Part shown: piece by piece, positions 33,200 to 44,240 of the stretch
How the letters are laid out: each line of letters opens with the position of its first letter
Position numbering within the stretch: position 1 is the stretch's first letter
From: Macrophomina tecta
Taxonomy: Eukaryota; Ascomycota; Dothideomycetes; Botryosphaeriales; Botryosphaeriaceae
Reading direction: 5' to 3'
DNA: 64,000 nucleotides
Assembly: GCA_024180945.1 (NCBI GenBank)
Contig: JAKSGN010000042.1
Span: 124,001 to 188,000, forward strand
The notes under the pieces: model-generated
The model's database searches: none
Told to the model about the DNA's origin: nothing
What the model saw: only the letters and a program-made list of their open reading frames with translations
Translations under genes and position numbers: made by a program

Positions 33200-34303
33200 G
33201 CTACCTGGAGACTCATGAATGATAAGGCAGTATGCATGAGGTTGTAGGAGCCTTCATTCGGCGTCGTGAGTGCCCGCCTCATCGTGGACAGTCGATGAAG
33301 CGTTCATTCAATGCATTCTCTTGGCCGTGAGCTAAGTAAAGAATCTCCGTATATTGCAGCGAAAAGGATGGGGATTTGGGTGATTTCTCCAGAGGGGCGG
33401 GGGGGTTCAATATTTGAGAGGAGGGGCTCAGAGATTGTTTTTTTTTTTTTTTTTGGGGGGGGGGGTGGTTTCAGAAAAGTCGCGACCCTGAGAAAGGGCA
33501 CGGAAAGTTGAATATTCTGATGGAACATAAGCTCAGTCGTCACCTGATCTGTTTCATGATTTGTAATTATCAGGATAAAGCTCCTCATGATTAAGTGTAA
33601 ACTAGGACAACCAACTATCAATTCATTCGTTTAATCCAAAGTCCCACCTCTTGCAACATCATATTCTCAATGGTTCCCTGATGCAAGGGTGCTTGCTATG
33701 GCGTTGAAGCGAGAAGCAGTCGGGCGTTCCGCAGACACTCGAAGGATCTTGATCCTTGCAAAGCTTTGCTTTTTATTCCGCCCAGTGCTCTTTCAGTCAC
33801 GCCTCGAATCCTTCCTCCCCGGCGATCCGAACGCCGCGACTGGATACCAACCCCCCAGCTACAAGATCGGGACTTTCCACGTCCTAGCTTGAGACAATGG
33901 CTTGCGAATAGACAGGGGTTTCTCCCAGTTCCACGGCTCGGGGGTCCGGCTTGTTATTATGTCTGGTGCACTGGGGCGCGATCGTCCGTGCCGTCGGCGT
34001 CTTACCGTCACTAGTTTGGAGCAGCTGATTCTACCCTGTTGATCCAACAAGCAACGTATCCAGAATTCACAAGAGATAGTTTGGAATCAAAATGCATGTT
34101 TTAGATATTCCCCGCGCTATGCTTGGGTTATACTAATGCCATTGATGCTCTCTCTGTACAAAGGACAACTTTTACTTTGCCGTTGCTTAGCCATTCTCCT
34201 GGCCATGCCCATCCTATTTTGCTCTTCGACCCAATGATGCCAAGTTCCGGCGCAAGTTCATTGACACGGATTTAACACTCTCAAGAAATTCCATTAGTTT
34301 TGG
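33200..34303. other. Non-coding stretch with a long T/G homopolymer
   Basis: About 1.1 kb. Around 33440-33467 a run of 18 T is followed by 11 G. Short frames (33304..33621, 33689..33892, 33766..34014) show no motif. The last few hundred bases should hold the promoter of the membrane-protein gene starting at 34304. Confidence 0.45.
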
Positions 34304-35732
34304 ATGATGGATATCCCCAAAGTGCTATCGCCTAGCGCAGGCGAGAACCAGACCGTGAGAACATTTCTTCAACAAATCCATGCTTATGCTAACTTCAGTT
34401 ATCTTAAGGCCAGGGCAAGGGCGATAGCTATATCATGCATAGTCATTGTTTTCGTCACACTCATTCTACGAACACTAGGTCGCTACTGCTTAAAACTAAA
34501 ACATGGATTTAAGGATACCTCCCCTCTTCAGATAACCCGTTTCTTGGGAATGGATGATGGTAAGTGGCCTAGAAGCAGGGATTCAATGGAGCTAACATCC
34601 AATCAGTCTTCAACTTGCTAGCAGTGGTACATGATACCGGGCAATGCAATATCGTTGAAATGCTGACAGTGCCGCAGCTCACGTTCTGGGGCCTTGGGGC
34701 GGCGGTGATGATTTGTTAGTGAAACTTTGAGTGACTTACCTGAGCCGCGCTTACGACAATCTTCTGGGCAGCTATCGACCGTGGTATGGGTATGCACATT
34801 GAATTCGTTCTTTACAAATGGGGCTATCAAGGCCTGGACCGCTACAACTTGGTACGCGGACTCCATCTTGCATGAAATTTCACATCTGATTGGGCTGTTC
34901 TTCCAGGGCATCTATATGTGCGCAATTTTCTATAACGCGACGCTCGGCATGGTGAAGCTTTCCGTCCTCTCCCTATACCGCCGTATCCTAGCCGGCGTTC
35001 CGAGCAGGAGGTTGCCAATTATTAATTGGATAGCCTTCGGAATCGTTAGTGTCAACACATGCGCCAACGTTTTCCTGGCGGCATTCCAATGCCGCCCCGT
35101 TGCAGCTGCATTCGATAGCAGCATTAAGGGAACGTGCATTAACCAGGCCGCTTTCTACCTGGGCAACGCAAGCAGCGGCATATTCACAGACATTATGGTT
35201 TACGGCCTCTCTATCCCTATTGTGAAGCCTCTCCAGATGGATCCTAGGAAGAAGCTTCAAACGTTGTTAACGCTCCTTCTTGGAGCTCTGTGAGTCGAAC
35301 CTCTTTATAGTCTGTTTCCAATGGCGCAAAGGGCTGATAAAAGCAATCTATAGCGCTATTGTTACCTCCTGCATTCGTATAAGCTTCCTCCCTGCCCTCC
35401 TCAAAACCTCTGATACCACATGGGCGACTTCTGTGCCGATGGCTTGGTCCATTGCCGAGCCTACCATCGGAATCCTCGTCAGCTCCATGCCTGCCATGCG
35501 CACAATCCGGTACCTCTGGTCGCACGAGATTAAGCAGAGACGCTCGAGACATAGCAATCCATGCTCCGAGGGTCACATCCAGCTTCACCGTATTAGCGAA
35601 GCGAGAAATTCACAGAATGTGCGTGCGGGGCCCCATGTGGACAGCTTGGACGATGGTTTGATTTATGGGATTGAAGAAGGAAGAAACGGAGGCATCAGGA
35701 GAACAACAAGGTTAGAGGTTTCTTATCACTGA
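34304..35732 (+). CDS. Fungal rhodopsin-domain (SAT4/Pth11-like) integral membrane protein, five exons
   Basis: Exons 34304..34559, 34607..34714, 34772..34851, 34907..35289 and 35354..35732; introns of 47, 57, 55 and 64 bp, all GT-AG. Sum 1206 nt, 401 residues, no stops. Multiple membrane helices: AIAISCIVIVFVTLILRTLG, VFNLLAVVHD, LTFWGLGAAVMIS, YMCAIFYNATLGMVKLSVLS, then LYRRIL, WIAFGIVSVNTCANVFLAAF and DIMVYGLSIPIVKPLQ. The LGMVKLSVLSLYRRIL segment and a Cys-bearing loop (FQCRPVAAAFD) are hallmarks of the fungal rhodopsin-like family often annotated as SAT4 or PTH11-like. A hydrophilic tail follows EIKQRRSRHSN. Function unknown; the family includes putative surface sensors. Confidence 0.85.
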
Positions 35733-36401
35733 TTGGCAAAGCAAGAGCTACACATGGGTAGGCAAAGAATTTGGATTGAAAAGGGTACCCAAAGACGTAG
35801 AAAAGCCTGCTGAAAGTGAACGTTGAGTCGACGTCTAGGGCGCGAGTTTTAAGCGACCGGGGTGCCGCGTATATATGACAGTCCGATTACTCCGCATTAG
35901 TAAGTGTCGACTTGGAGATGGTTGTTACACAAGGCAATGAACTTCAAACACCATGCCACTGCTCATCTGATCAGCGCACCACGAACACCTGATCAAGAGA
36001 CCATTCTTTTGTATATGTAGCCTCTCCGTCCAGCCTCTTCAGATAGCCAGCAGTCTCTCAATCTATCACTGTTCACCCCAAAATCCAACACCTGCTGTCA
36101 ATTTTTTTTTTTTGAGTACCTACGGGAGGGCCAGCGCGAAAGCATCGTCTAGGGAGAGTTCAGGTGGATCTATCAATCTCAATCCATCTGCTAGTTATGC
36201 ATTTTTTCACCGGATTCATCCGAATCGCCAAGTCCTAAAACGTAATGCCCTGCTCCGCTTACGGCAACCTCAAGTAGCAGACTAGCACTTGCGTCCGACT
36301 TCGCTAGTGATTAGGAAGTAATGAGTAGAAAAACTGTGCCACTAAAAATAACCGCCAGAGAACCGACGGCGCTTTCCTCTTGCACAAGCCACCCCGACCA
36401 A
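35733..36401. other. Intergenic region
   Basis: No gene seen. Contains a poly-T tract near 36100-36113. It separates the 3' ends of the converging rhodopsin-like gene (plus) and laccase relic (minus). Confidence 0.4.
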
Positions 36402-38447
36402 TTACAACCCCGAATCGGACTGCTGAAAAGCCTCGCCCCCACCATAGTAGTCCTTCCAAGCCGCACACTCATCGTAAAACGGGCCCGTATCGCCTATGAC
36501 GCCCTCAATCTCATCCGGCCGCTCCAAGAACTGCAGCCCGAAGCCCTACTGGACGTGGAACGGGATGTGGCAATGCATGAGCCAGGCGCCGGGGTTGTCG
36601 GCCGGAAAGGCGAGGATGAGGTACCCACCCGCAGGTAGCATTGCCGTATCGCGCCGCGGAGGGTTATCGAACTGTAGGCCGTCGATGTTACCGTCCCACT
36701 CGCCGGCACCGGCGCCGAGGATGTAGAAGTCCTGGATAAATTGGATAAAAATTAGTAAGTTAGATTCACTTGTCCCTCTTTTACTATTTCGTTTAGGGAG
36801 GAAAGGAAAGGAGGGAACCTACGTGGCTATGAAGATGAATTGGGTGCGGTAGGTTAATACGCGAGCCTTGCACGGTCTGGATAATGAAGTAATACCACTG
36901 GTCCGCCTCGTCTAGCTGGACTAGGTTAAGCTCCCGCGGGTACGACGTGTTCCTATCTAGGATATATTGGACCGTTGGGTAGCTCTAGTCGATCTCTATA
37001 GCCGAGCCGTTGATATACTACTAGACGAGCGGGCCTTTCTACTGCGTAATATTAACGCTTATCGCTAGGCTCTGGACGGCCTCCGCGAAGCGATCAGAGG
37101 GTACGGTATTAGCAACTCTTGGGATAAATGCTATATCCTCGCAGCCCGAGGAGATGTTATAGCGCGTGCTATTCGGCTAAGCGTCCGCGGGAGCCGTGTT
37201 ATACGAGAGGATGGCTTTTATATTATCGGCGTTGCCGTTAACACTATAGGTAGAGTCCGGGTCGGAGCGGATCTAGTAGTTATTAACGTCTTAGTCGGCG
37301 ATAAGGATTACGTCGTACCTCTGTCCTAAAGTGACGGTTAGCACCGAAATAATAGCATAAAGATCGGATATATTACTAACACCGAGGGAGATACTGGACG
37401 TCGAGAAGGGCACGATAGGGACGAAATTACTTGCAATTACGGTGAGATTGTGCCTATTAACAAAGAAGAGATAATAGTCGTTAATACTAATATTTATTAC
37501 GCGAATCCTGTACCGTAGACCATTCTTAATATGGATCTGATTATAGGCTCTAAGAGAACTGTTAGGGCTCTTTATCGTCCTATTAATGAGTCTATTATCC
37601 GCCTTCGGTGGGTCCCTTGTCGAATGTCCGGCAGCTTCGGCTAGTTTAAACATTGGAGTGTAATACTAGTTAGAAAGCATGTACACACTAAGATCGTGAT
37701 CGTAGTGCGCGTCGGTGGGGCCGTTGATAATAATGCCTCCGAGAACGCCGTCGGAGTACTGGATAGAGTAATGCGAGTGATACTACGAGCTACCGTGCTG
37801 GGTATATTTAAAGGTGTAGGTCTTGGTCTCGCCGGGGGTAATTGGGTATTCTGTGATACTATTCGCCCTATCGGCGCCGTTGCTATTGTATTGGCGGAGT
37901 CTATGGAAATGGAGACCTGTACCGTTGTGGTCTAGGCTATTCTTGACGTTGATAACCATCGTGTCTCCCCAATCAGCAATAAGGGTCGGACCGGGATATT
38001 GGCTATTCATAGCTATGACCAGGCGCTCTATTCCGTTAGGGGCCATCGTAGTGTTTGTGATCTCCAGATTATACTGCCCTCGATATTAGCGTAATGCTTC
38101 CAATAGGTGCGATGATTCCTTATAGTAACTGTCTTCCCGTTGGTGGGGAAGCGCTCGTCGAAATCCGTGTTAATGTTGAAGTTATCGCGCTAGCAGTTTC
38201 GAGCATCTTTGGAGAAAACACACCTATCTTTAGGGGTCGGGAGATTAAGATTATCTAACACTTCTGTACCTTGTGCGAGTGGGTTGGAAGGCTCCGCCCC
38301 GCCTCGAGATAGGTTGCCGAAACGAAATCCGTAATTCCGCGGGCTTAAGTAGTGAGTTCTATCCTTTATATTTGGTATCGAAAGTGCAAAGACAATGTAA
38401 GAGCAAAATACTAAAAGGCATATACTTAGGCGTGGAGAAAACGGCAT
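36402..38447 (-). pseudogene. Laccase-like multicopper oxidase, RIP-decayed
   Basis: Secreted copper oxidase relic. ATG 38447 opens a signal peptide (PRLSICLLVFCSYIVFALS). Cupredoxin motifs follow: ERLVIAMNSQYPGPTLIADW, GTGLHFHRLRQYNSNGAD (Gly to Arg beside the copper His), GLRYRIRVINISINDYYLFF, HPIHLHSHDFYILG across an intron near 36735-36825, then [12 protein letters not shown], a stop, and GFGLQFLERPDEI. The end DSGL (stop at 36402) is the C-terminal plug of ascomycete laccases. Inactivating changes include a stop at the Trp of NCW (about 38190; TGG to TAG) and CAG to TAG in HVQxGFG, plus many stops near 37000. All are C-to-T or G-to-A. Confidence 0.85.
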
Positions 38448-39824
38448 TTTACAGTAACGGCAAGATGAATCGGGGCTCTAGTCGGAGGAATTAACTAAAA
38501 ACTAAACGAGAGGCACGAGACACGAATAGTCTTAGTAGTATGTGACCTTAAGGAGGGACAGAAAAATAAAGGATCGATAGATAGTTTGTGAAAGAGAGGT
38601 GGGGAGAAGAGTTGTTTAAATACTTATACGAAAGCGAAAGACGCCGTAGCCTTTTTTCTCTTTTTCTTTCTTTTTTTTTTGCGAAATGCGATAGGGGCAC
38701 TACATATAATTCATGACCCCTGATAAAAGACTCGCGGTAGGGGTTCGACGGGTGGTTTCTTAAGTTACGACCAAAGAGAGAGGTGTTGTGGAGGCTTAGG
38801 AGGATGCGGAATCGCGAGTGCGTGTTTGGCGCGAGCTGAGCAGGACTTGCCTTGGGAAATGTGGAGATTGCCTCGACATGTGGAAGCTTCCCGGAGAAGC
38901 AAACAAAGCCTCGTGAGCACGGTGATCTAAGGCACAGTTAGCCGTGAGAGATGTGCAGCAACATGCGGCCAATATTATAGGGTCGAAGCGTGGGCGAGAG
39001 CGTGCAAAGATATAAGCTCTCCTACAATAAATATAATTTAGCACTAAGCCACCTCTCCGCGATCGCTGGATTGTGCGCTAGCTAGCAAGGACTCTAATTA
39101 AGGCTTATCTTAACGCTATACTATAGTTCTTTAATAGTCGATGTAGTGGGTAAAAATGTCTTGCCAATGTGATGTCTGTAGTACAGTGTTGAGGGGAAGA
39201 CTTTCAGGTGTCAGCGGGAGAAGACCGAGACCGGGACATAAGAAGGATCAAGAAACTAGCGTCTTAGCGAATTCCCATGGCGTATTTATTTGAAAGGATA
39301 TCTTCGCCCTTCGGCTCCCCACCGGACTTGCGACTCCGTGTTGCCTCTGCTTGCTCTTACGCTCGATTTTGCGAGAACCCATTGGCTTCGATAAAACCAA
39401 TGGTCTTCAATTGTCTCTTCTTGTCAGGCACAAGAAATACCTATGGTAGCGCAAGATCAGTAGGCAGGATTTTCAGTAGAATAGCTGGACAAATAGAGTC
39501 GTGTCATTCGCCCAGACGTACGAGTGCATCGATATAGACGCTAAACCTGTACGCAGCATTCCTTCAGCTCTTAATTTGGGGTGGACTATTGCCGGCAGCC
39601 GTCAATTGCGGCAATTACCGGTAATTGAAGCTGGCAATTACCATCTGCTTATGTATAAGTGTATATCCATGAGAGGCTTAGCGCAAAGGCTTGGTGTTGA
39701 GTGCCACATGCGAAAATTGCGTATACCGTTGCTGTCTCTCTATCCTATTCCTCGTGTTATTCGCGTTCAGCGCCTCTCGCCTCTCTTGTACATCATTATG
39801 ATAGGTCCACGTAACGGGAACTAG
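38448..39824. other. Non-coding, partly AT-rich stretch
   Basis: About 1.4 kb without a convincing gene. Near 39595-39650 a set of CAATTACC/GGTAATTG motifs, including the palindrome CAATTACCGGTAATTG, could be subterminal repeats of the hAT relic that follows. Small frames (39277..39537, 39501..39824) have no motif. Confidence 0.4.
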
Positions 39825-40900
39825 GCGGTATACAATGAGTTCACCATCATCGAGCCGTCTGCAACGGGTACGAAGCTTGGGCTCCGTGAGTGTAACCACT
39901 GCGGCTGGCGGCGTTCAGCAACCAAGGTAGGGGTGTTGAAGGGGCACTTGCGGACGTGCACGGCGTACCAAAAGAGCCCTCAGAGGCTCCCGCTGTTCTT
40001 CAGCTCAACGCCTGAGTCCTCGTTCGTTGGCTCGCCGGCTCCCTCTCAAGCCTCGTCGGTATCATCCCTTGGTGTTGCGCGTATGCCTGAGTCTCGGCTT
40101 CACCAGCGGAGGCTCACTGGGAGTATGAGCCTTTATACTGAGGAGCAGCTGCAGCAGCTGCCTGCTACTACTATCTTCGAAGCCGGTCTCCCATTCAGTG
40201 TATTTGAGCAGCCGGCTATGCTGAAATATCTGAACGCACTGAACGCGAGCCATGAGCCGCCCAAGCCGAATAAGGTTGCTAAGTTGCTGTTGCTTGCGCT
40301 AACGAAGGATCAATGCGAGGCGGAGGTACTGGCTCTTATGCGTACGCAGAAGCAGCTGAACTTCGTTTCTGACGAAAGTGACGCACGCAGCGGCGCGCGT
40401 ATATTAAGCACGTCAGTAGTGATGCCTGGTTCAGATTCGCTCTTCTTAAGGATGACTGACCTTGGCTTGCACGAGGCTACTGCAGCTGCTCTCTGGGAGG
40501 CGAACCGCGCAGTCGTTCTTCAGGCTGTAGGCGGCGCTGAACACGCTTGGAAGGTTAACAGCTGGGTAGTGGATACGTGCGCAACGACGAGAGCCATGCT
40601 CAAGCTTATAAGCGCTGGCCCTCTATTCAAGCACGTGTTTCCTGTGCTATGCGACTCACACGGCCTCCAGCTGCTGATGAAGGACATTCTGTCGTTGGTG
40701 CCGGTGTATGCGCGTACCTATAAGCAGATAAACTTAATCAGTGCGTATATTCGCAAGGCTTCGAAGACTCGGCAGCTGCTGAAGGATATATGCGTCAGAA
40801 ACAACGGCTCTATCACCAGCCTCGCCTAGGCGTCTTGACGCGCTGGGGCAGTTTTAAGGGACTTATTTATTTATTTAGTTTAACGTCCTTTTAGAGTCGG
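39825..40900 (+). pseudogene. hAT-type transposase fragment (BED finger plus DUF659-like region)
   Basis: The open frame 39825..40829 has no ATG at its start. It shows a BED-type finger (CNHCGWRRSATKVGVLKGHL then RTCTAYQ), a linker, then a DUF659-like segment: LNFVSDESDARSGARILSTS, LWEANRAVVLQAVGG, WKVNSWVVDTCATTRAMLK and VFPVLCDSHGLQLLMKDILS. After the stop at 40829 another frame reads VLTRWGSFKGLIYLFSL, the expected continuation, so a frameshift lies near 40825. The catalytic end and dimerisation domain are gone. Confidence 0.65.
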
Positions 40901-41079
40901 AGACTATTAAAGACGGGCCGTAAGAGCGTTTTCTGCTTTTAGAGTTCTATATAGGGGTTGGTCGAGGTTCGTACTAGGAATAGTTGGCTTAAATGCCTGA
41001 AGAGAGGTTTTCCCTCTAAGGAAAGACTAGAGACATTATGAAATAATCGAAGAACTAACAAAACGAAAAGAGTGTGAGC

Positions 41080-41944
41080 GTTGAGCGTATTTATACCCCG
41101 TCGGGCAGGTCGTTAAGCATCCACCGACGCGTGGATATCTTCGTTTTTTTGAAGGAAGTCTACAGTAGCAGAGATTCCTTCGGTTGTGGAGAGGAGGTAC
41201 CGGAGGTTCATTCGGTTTGCGCTTAGAGTATTCTTTACTGAGAGCCTTTCGGTTCTGTATAGAGGACATTCTAGGAGTAGGTGCCTCGGCGTTTGTTTTG
41301 CAGTACCAGAGCATGGACATCCATCGTCTTCTGCATGGTTGAAACGATGGAGATAGGACCTGAAGTAGCCGTGTCCTATCTTCAGCTGGTAGAAGGCAGA
41401 TGCTGTTTCCCTAACTGTTGGATTTAGAGTGAAGAGTAGTGAGGTCAGAAAAGAGAGTAGATTCTGCCTGTCTCCTGAGAGGGAGGGAGGTAGGCTTGCT
41501 TATATACATAAATGAGTGTTTGAATAACCGAGGAGAGTAGAAGCCGATGTCGCTATCCGATGCTTGTGAAGATGAGGAGTAGTGAGGTGGTGGCAAAGAG
41601 TAGATGCTGATCTGAGGCAGTAAGGCAAAATAGTCTGACACTTATCGAAGTAGGGGGCTTAAGCTTCCGTTTGATCTTCCAACCGAAAGTCTTGCTGTAC
41701 GTGGATGAGGGAGTCGACTTCCGCCGGTTTTCCCACTCGTCATATAGCCGTCTCTTGACTTGCATACCGTAGTACACGAGGCTGGGTCGGTCTGTGTCCG
41801 GTGGTAGGGTGGCGGCCTTCTCTGCTAGTAAGTCGGCTTCCTCACTGCAATGGACATTGAGATGTTCTGGGACCCATTTGATTACGACTCTGTTGCCCTT
41901 ATCCTTTAGCTTCTGGGCAGCCGTAATTGCCCGGAGTTGCCATC
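41080..41944 (-). pseudogene. Second-family Tad1-like LINE, 5'-truncated 3' end (copy 3 chimera)
   Basis: Minus-strand frames read the end of a LINE ORF2: ITAAQKLKDKGNRVVIKWVP then EHLNVHCSEEADLLAEKAAT (end of RNase H), LVYYGMQVKRRLYDEWENRR, and after a gap EDDGCPCSGTAKQTPRHLLL with ECPLYRTERL (zinc knuckle), stopping near 41118. Sequence differs from the LINE at 22.9-28.6 kb, so it is another family. It is joined at 41944 to the 3' end of the non-coding repeat (copy 3), same orientation. Confidence 0.65.
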
Positions 41945-42112
41945 AGGAAATCATACAATTATATCTATATACAAGTTGCAGTAGGGTTCGACATGCCTAT
42001 AACCTCCAGTGTCCCAAAGGTCTATCCAGGCCCCTACCTCAGTTTTCAGCCGACTTCTCTCATTGCGGCCTCCACAGTCAGGGCCGGGCCAAACCCCTCC
42101 CGCTTGAGTGGG
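41945..42112 (-). repeat. Dispersed non-coding repeat (WEIRD-like), copy 3, 3' end fused to a LINE
   Basis: Reverse complement of the 3' part of copy 2, from about GGGCCGGGCCAAACCCC back through GCCGACTTCTCTCATTGC and AGGTCTATCCAGGCCCCTAC to the terminal AATCATACAATTATATC. On the minus strand the repeat's 3' end runs directly into the LINE fragment. The element stops at about 42112 on its 5' side. Confidence 0.7.
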
Positions 42113-42322
42113 GATCCCAATACAGATTAGCGTAGATTAGCGTCCTTGTCCCTATGGCCTGCGGAGGCCGACGGGGTGTATAAATGTTGGACTGTTGATG
42201 AACAGTGATAATTCATTGATGATGGCATGAAGAGGGAGAGGGTAGGTGACCCGCTTACCTCTTATACAAGTGATTGTGGCTAAGCTATATGGTGCGACAC
42301 GAACAGTCCCCAAAACGAGTGA
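42113..42322 (+). repeat. LINE-type 3' terminus and flank
   Basis: Contains GGAGGCCGACGGGGTGTATA (about 42163-42182), matching the string at about 5163. The rest, up to the first pogo element, shows no coding sequence. Confidence 0.35.
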
Positions 42323-42324
42323 TA

Positions 42325-44179
42325 ACGTGGTTCACCACCGAGCGGGCCACCCCACCGAGCGGGCCACCTCCCCACCAACATCACACTTTGATCTCAAGTT
42401 ACTCAACAAAACACAAAAATTTCAATAAACTAGTAGCGATCCTAGATTACTCAGTATCCGTTACCTCCTCTGTACAAGTCCGTCTGTTGTGCCCGGTCTT
42501 GCCGCAGTTCCCACAGCGCCGCTGAGCGCTCTGCCCACCCTCTGCGCGAGCCCTCTTAGAGGGCTGTTCACTGCCCTCCGCCCCCCTAGCGCCCTCAGGA
42601 TTGGCCAGCCGACCGCCCTCATCCATTACTAACGTGCCCTGATTCTGTACGTACTTCCTTTTGCGCTGTTTCTTCTTGTTTGCAGCCTCTGTAGCCTTCT
42701 GAAGGGCAGAGTATTCTTCGCGTATTAATACGGCAGAGTGCACCATTAACGACGCGCCTTTAAAGAGCGATTGAAACGGTTCAAGCACCCCTGCGGGTGA
42801 GGAGTTGCAATGTCGCCTTATCCGCTCGCGAATTAGCCTTAACTGGGCCTCTAATTCGCGTACGCTGCTTGGAGTTTTGGATTCCCACGGGGTGGCCTCT
42901 GGTGCGGGCGGTGTAGGCGTGCGAAGCTTGACATCAAGCTTCGATAACACCACCTGCGGGTCGAGCGGCACCAAGCCAGCTCCTCGGAAGCTTGCACAGA
43001 TATTCTCCTTCGTGAACACCTTGTAATAAGCTGCCTTATACGCCTGTATGAAGGCTGGTTTGTCGACTTTCGTGGCCATCAAGCGCGCCAAGCCCGAGAT
43101 CTGAGAGCGGTACGCCCGCTTTAACGGCGAGAAAATGCCCACATCAAGCGGCTGCAGGAGGTGCGACGAATGCGACGGCATACAGACGGTAATAATCTTC
43201 TCCTTCTCGCACAGATCCTGGAATTCGATCGAGTTGTGGCTCTCGTGGCCGTCGATTATGAGCAGCCGGTACACCCCCACAGTACGCGACTTTGTATGCG
43301 CGTTAAAGTGCTCTAACCACTTCACTCCAAGCTTATTTGTCGTCCAGCCGTTGGCGCTGACACCAATAACCCAGTCCTCCATGTCAGAGGTGTCCTCGTA
43401 CCAAGTGTTGATGTGGTTCTTGCCGGCGAAGATCGTGAAGGGTGGGACCGCCCACCCTTGCGCGCTGATCGCGTTAACGACCGTAGTCCACTCGCGATTG
43501 CCTGGCTGGATCGCTTTTCGTTTCCCGCGTCTCTCAGAGCCTGTGATGACCAGCTCGGAGCCTATTACACCCATCATAAACCCAGTCTCATCAAAGTTGT
43601 ACGTATCCTCGTCTAGGATGCCGTACTTCTCCTTCACAGAGCGAACGAGGTCGAACCACCGCTCGATAACCACTGGGTCCTCATTCAAGGCTCGCTGGCA
43701 ATCGTACGCTCGAGTCCAGCACGTTTTGAGCTCATCTTTGCGTTTGATGAACCTGTCCGGCCAGGTCTTGCCCACAGTACCCGCGCCCCGCTCTGCCAGC
43801 AGCTTATTAGCCATATCACGTAGTATATCCTTCGAGGGCGGAAATCCTCTTGAATCCAGGTCTAGTATACGTTCGACTATCGCGACCTCTTCGAATCCAG
43901 TGAGCTTTTTGCAGTTAGGCTCAACTTCTGCGCGTGGGAGGCGTCCGTTGCGTCGTGCTTGTACGGTCGATCGGGGTGCGAGATGCTCGCGACACGCAGC
44001 TCGTTCGCTAGTAGACGCGTGGGTATCGATAGCATGTATGGCAAGGTTGATATACCGAGATTTTTGAGATAATTCAGTATTGTTGTGGTGATGCATCGCG
44101 TTGAGTTGTTGTCTGACGCGTGTTTTGGTGGGGGAGGTGGCCCGCTCGGTGGGGTGGCCCGCTCGGTGGTGAACCACGT
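42325..44179 (-). mobile_element. Pogo-type element C1, complete (1855 bp)
   Basis: TA at 42323-42324 and 44180-44181. Termini start ACGTGGTTCACCACCGAGCG and hold a tandem dimer of CCACCGAGCGGGCCAC. Mirror copy C2 starts 61 bp to the right. Together they form a long inverted repeat with their 5' ends facing each other. Confidence 0.95.
42447..44096 (-). CDS. Pogo-type DDE transposase of C1 (549 aa)
   Basis: Start ATG 44096 (MHHHNNTELSQKSRYINLAI); upstream open frame is terminal repeat. The HTH contains HLAPRSTVQARRNGRLPRAE. Catalytic Asp residues lie in NFDETGF, LIIDGHESH and LLQPLDVG (35 residues between the last two). The zinc knuckle near the C-terminus is CGNCGKTGHNRRTC. The protein is identical over its full length to that of C2. 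The ORF is intact and all three catalytic residues are present. Confidence 0.93.
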   Translation of the reverse strand: MHHHNNTELSQKSRYINLAIHAIDTHASTSERAACREHLAPRSTVQARRNGRLPRAEVEPNCKKLTGFEEVAIVERILDLDSRGFPPSKDILRDMANKLLAERGAGTVGKTWPDRFIKRKDELKTCWTRAYDCQRALNEDPVVIERWFDLVRSVKEKYGILDEDTYNFDETGFMMGVIGSELVITGSERRGKRKAIQPGNREWTTVVNAISAQGWAVPPFTIFAGKNHINTWYEDTSDMEDWVIGVSANGWTTNKLGVKWLEHFNAHTKSRTVGVYRLLIIDGHESHNSIEFQDLCEKEKIITVCMPSHSSHLLQPLDVGIFSPLKRAYRSQISGLARLMATKVDKPAFIQAYKAAYYKVFTKENICASFRGAGLVPLDPQVVLSKLDVKLRTPTPPAPEATPWESKTPSSVRELEAQLRLIRERIRRHCNSSPAGVLEPFQSLFKGASLMVHSAVLIREEYSALQKATEAANKKKQRKRKYVQNQGTLVMDEGGRLANPEGARGAEGSEQPSKRARAEGGQSAQRRCGNCGKTGHNRRTCTEEVTDTE

Positions 44180-44181
44180 TA

Positions 44182-44238
44182 ACGTATTAGTTTTATTAAA
44201 AATAGGTGCATTCCTTAAACTAAATATTAGAAAAGCCT
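44182..44238. other. Spacer between the C1/C2 inverted pair
   Basis: 57 AT-rich bases between the two TA target duplications. No gene. It would be the loop of a 1.86-kb-stem hairpin. Confidence 0.6.
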
Positions 44239-44240
44239 TA

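Noticed and set aside
43135..44067. A 310-codon frame antisense to the C1 transposase (and its twin in C2).
   Set aside because: Long antisense frames arise from the codon bias of the transposase gene. The same shadow appears in both copies because they are identical.
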